Of a DNA stretch of 64,000 nucleotides, positions 63,360-64,000 are shown one piece after another. Position numbers and translations under genes: made by a program. The first letter of the stretch is position 1, and every line of letters begins with the position of its first letter. The notes beneath the pieces are model-generated. The model ran no database searches, had not been told where the DNA came from, and saw only the letters and a list, made by a program, of their open reading frames with translations. Source of the stretch: Vanilla planifolia. Taxonomy: Eukaryota; Streptophyta; Magnoliopsida; Asparagales; Orchidaceae. The stretch covers positions 1,761,774 to 1,825,773 of the forward strand of contig JAIUJO010000083.1 of the NCBI GenBank assembly GCA_023846275.1. The letters are read 5' to 3'.

Positions 63360-63639
63360 CACAAGGGCACTACTTCGAGCAAAAAAAAAAGGCAAAATTG
63401 CAACGTGTTGTTCGCGGTATGAAAAGGCAGCAACGTCAATCATCAAAAAATGAAGAAGCACACCCCTACCCTCCTCTTATTCATCTTAAAGATGCACTGG
63501 TTAATAAACCTTGAATTGAAGTCTTGCTTTTTTTTTTGAAAATTCTTGTTCCAAGCCGTAATTCATATTTTTTCTAACTCCACAGGGATTTACTGAGATT
63601 CTCCTCTCTCATCTTCAAGTATGCAATGAACGATTTGAG
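63360..63639 (+). pseudogene. SDA1: SDA1 exons 5 and 6 remnants
   Basis: Exon 5 begins HKGTTSSKKK, and after a ten-A run the homologous frame KAKLQRVVRGMKRQQR continues one base out of register, to a GCACTG|GTTAAT donor at 63499. Exon 6 (63586-63639) lies between CCACAG and GAG|GTGG and is open. The lysine-rich motif is the basic stretch typical of SDA1. The rest of the gene lies beyond the window. Confidence 0.85.
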
Positions 63640-64000
63640 GTGGTTAGCTTTTTTGTTGATCTCCATGTAGTTATTTTTTGTCTTTCATAATCAGGAACCT
63701 ATTAGATAATCAGATTTATACTTCTTGGCCATGATTGCTTCCATAATGGTGTTTTCTCCCTGTTCTTAGTGATCTTTGCTTCCCCTTACTTGGTTGAATG
63801 GTGATACATATAGCTTGATGGCTGTTTTTTGTTTCTTTTAGATTTTCCCTTTTCATTCTTGCCTTACAATTTTTTTTGCTTATTTTTAAACTTCTTTTTG
63901 AGGTTTCAAATTGTTTTCATGAGTTTGTTGGGGGTCATTATTATATATATAACTGAAGATTGAATGAGGAACATTGAATTAGATTCATAGTTCATCTGTA
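63640..64000. other. Intron of the SDA1 remnant to the window edge
   Basis: T-rich intron sequence after exon 6. No further SDA1 exon was recognised before the end of the window. Confidence 0.55.

Larger units (their letters stand above)
58458..63639 (+). pseudogene. SDA1: SDA1 homologue, decayed, continues past the right edge
   Basis: SDA1 is a conserved nucleolar/nuclear protein needed for 60S subunit maturation and export. Exon pieces: 58458 to about 58850 (LPLLQSRMKLDPERYEAELL, HMTPFYPQRLAKFPH), 61502-61678 (DRNLKKIAFSYVVHSIRHMN, KHRNETKNKKLQNIL), about 61770-61825 (WFDDRTTNAICKGCF), 61957 to about 62058 (an acidic DDDDDSQASSDEDDE run, then IVLSREAVYKA), 63360-63499 (KAKLQRVVRGMKRQQR, PPLIHLKDAL) and 63586-63639 (GFTEILLSHLQVCNERFE). 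All are in family order. Breaks: TAG at 58752-58754, a frame slip just after it, TAA at 58817-58819, loss of the segment between LLSLLQ and WFDDR, a one-base slip in the A-run at 63381-63390, and non-GT donors after exons 2 and 4. Introns are kept. A sequencing slip could explain the A-run but not all of the breaks. Confidence 0.85.

Noticed and set aside
1-64000. CRISPR arrays, operons, phage or bacterial genes
   Set aside because: The window is a plant nuclear sequence. The repeats are minisatellites or retroelement-derived and lack regular spacers.
1-64000. tRNA, rRNA or organelle-derived segments
   Set aside because: None was recognised by eye. I cannot exclude a short tRNA gene, which a covariance-model scan would settle.

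Overview
This window looks like a gene-poor, strongly AT-rich stretch of a flowering-plant nuclear genome. The evidence is intron-split remnants of plant nuclear genes (including AUG5, whose sequence here follows the plant form of the family), plant-type Ty3/gypsy gag-pol, LTR ends of a kind seen in plant copia elements, a hAT-like MITE, and several mini- and microsatellites. I cannot fix the species or even monocot versus dicot. There is no prokaryotic gene, CRISPR array or operon.

No intact protein-coding gene is visible. Three host loci are recognisable, and all have decayed: (1) an augmin subunit 5 (AUG5) remnant on the minus strand, 11.1-16.55 kb, five exons with the C-terminal half missing; (2) a minus-end-directed kinesin of the ATK1/ATK5 type (KIN-14) on the minus strand, 25.5-38.97 kb, with N-terminal coiled-coil exons and most motor exons but without the central stalk; (3) a SDA1 (60S ribosome export/assembly) remnant on the plus strand from 58.46 kb to the right edge, with six exon pieces and introns kept. 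All three carry frame breaks, stops or lost splice sites and all keep intron layout, so they look like decayed DNA-level copies (for example fractionated duplicates) and not retrocopies. Two of the three (AUG5, KIN-14) belong to spindle and cortical microtubule machinery.

Layout: 0-0.5 kb, end of a copia-like LTR; 0.5-11 kb, unassigned repeat-like DNA with a degenerate repeat at 6.4-6.7 kb, a G-poor block at 7.3-9.8 kb and a striking CTCAAG/CTTGAG cluster at 9.38-9.79 kb; 11.1-16.6 kb, AUG5; 18.3-21.7 kb, two unidentified exon-like pieces on the plus strand; 22.3-22.65 kb, MITE-like element; 24.86 kb, small acidic ORF; 25.03-25.5 kb, a 94-bp minisatellite touching the kinesin stop codon; 25.5-39 kb, kinesin with an old gypsy fossil (about 28.1-33.6 kb) in one intron; 39.8-44.7 kb, a tandem duplication of about 2.41 kb carrying copia-like LTR sequence; 46.1-52.9 kb, direct repeats of about 1.86 kb around a decayed gypsy gag-protease-RT and a degenerate array of about 350-bp units; 53-58.4 kb, AT-rich DNA with nothing recognised; 58.46-64 kb, SDA1.

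The recognised genes do not form a working unit. The window reads as a graveyard of old gene copies broken up by retroelements and local tandem duplication.
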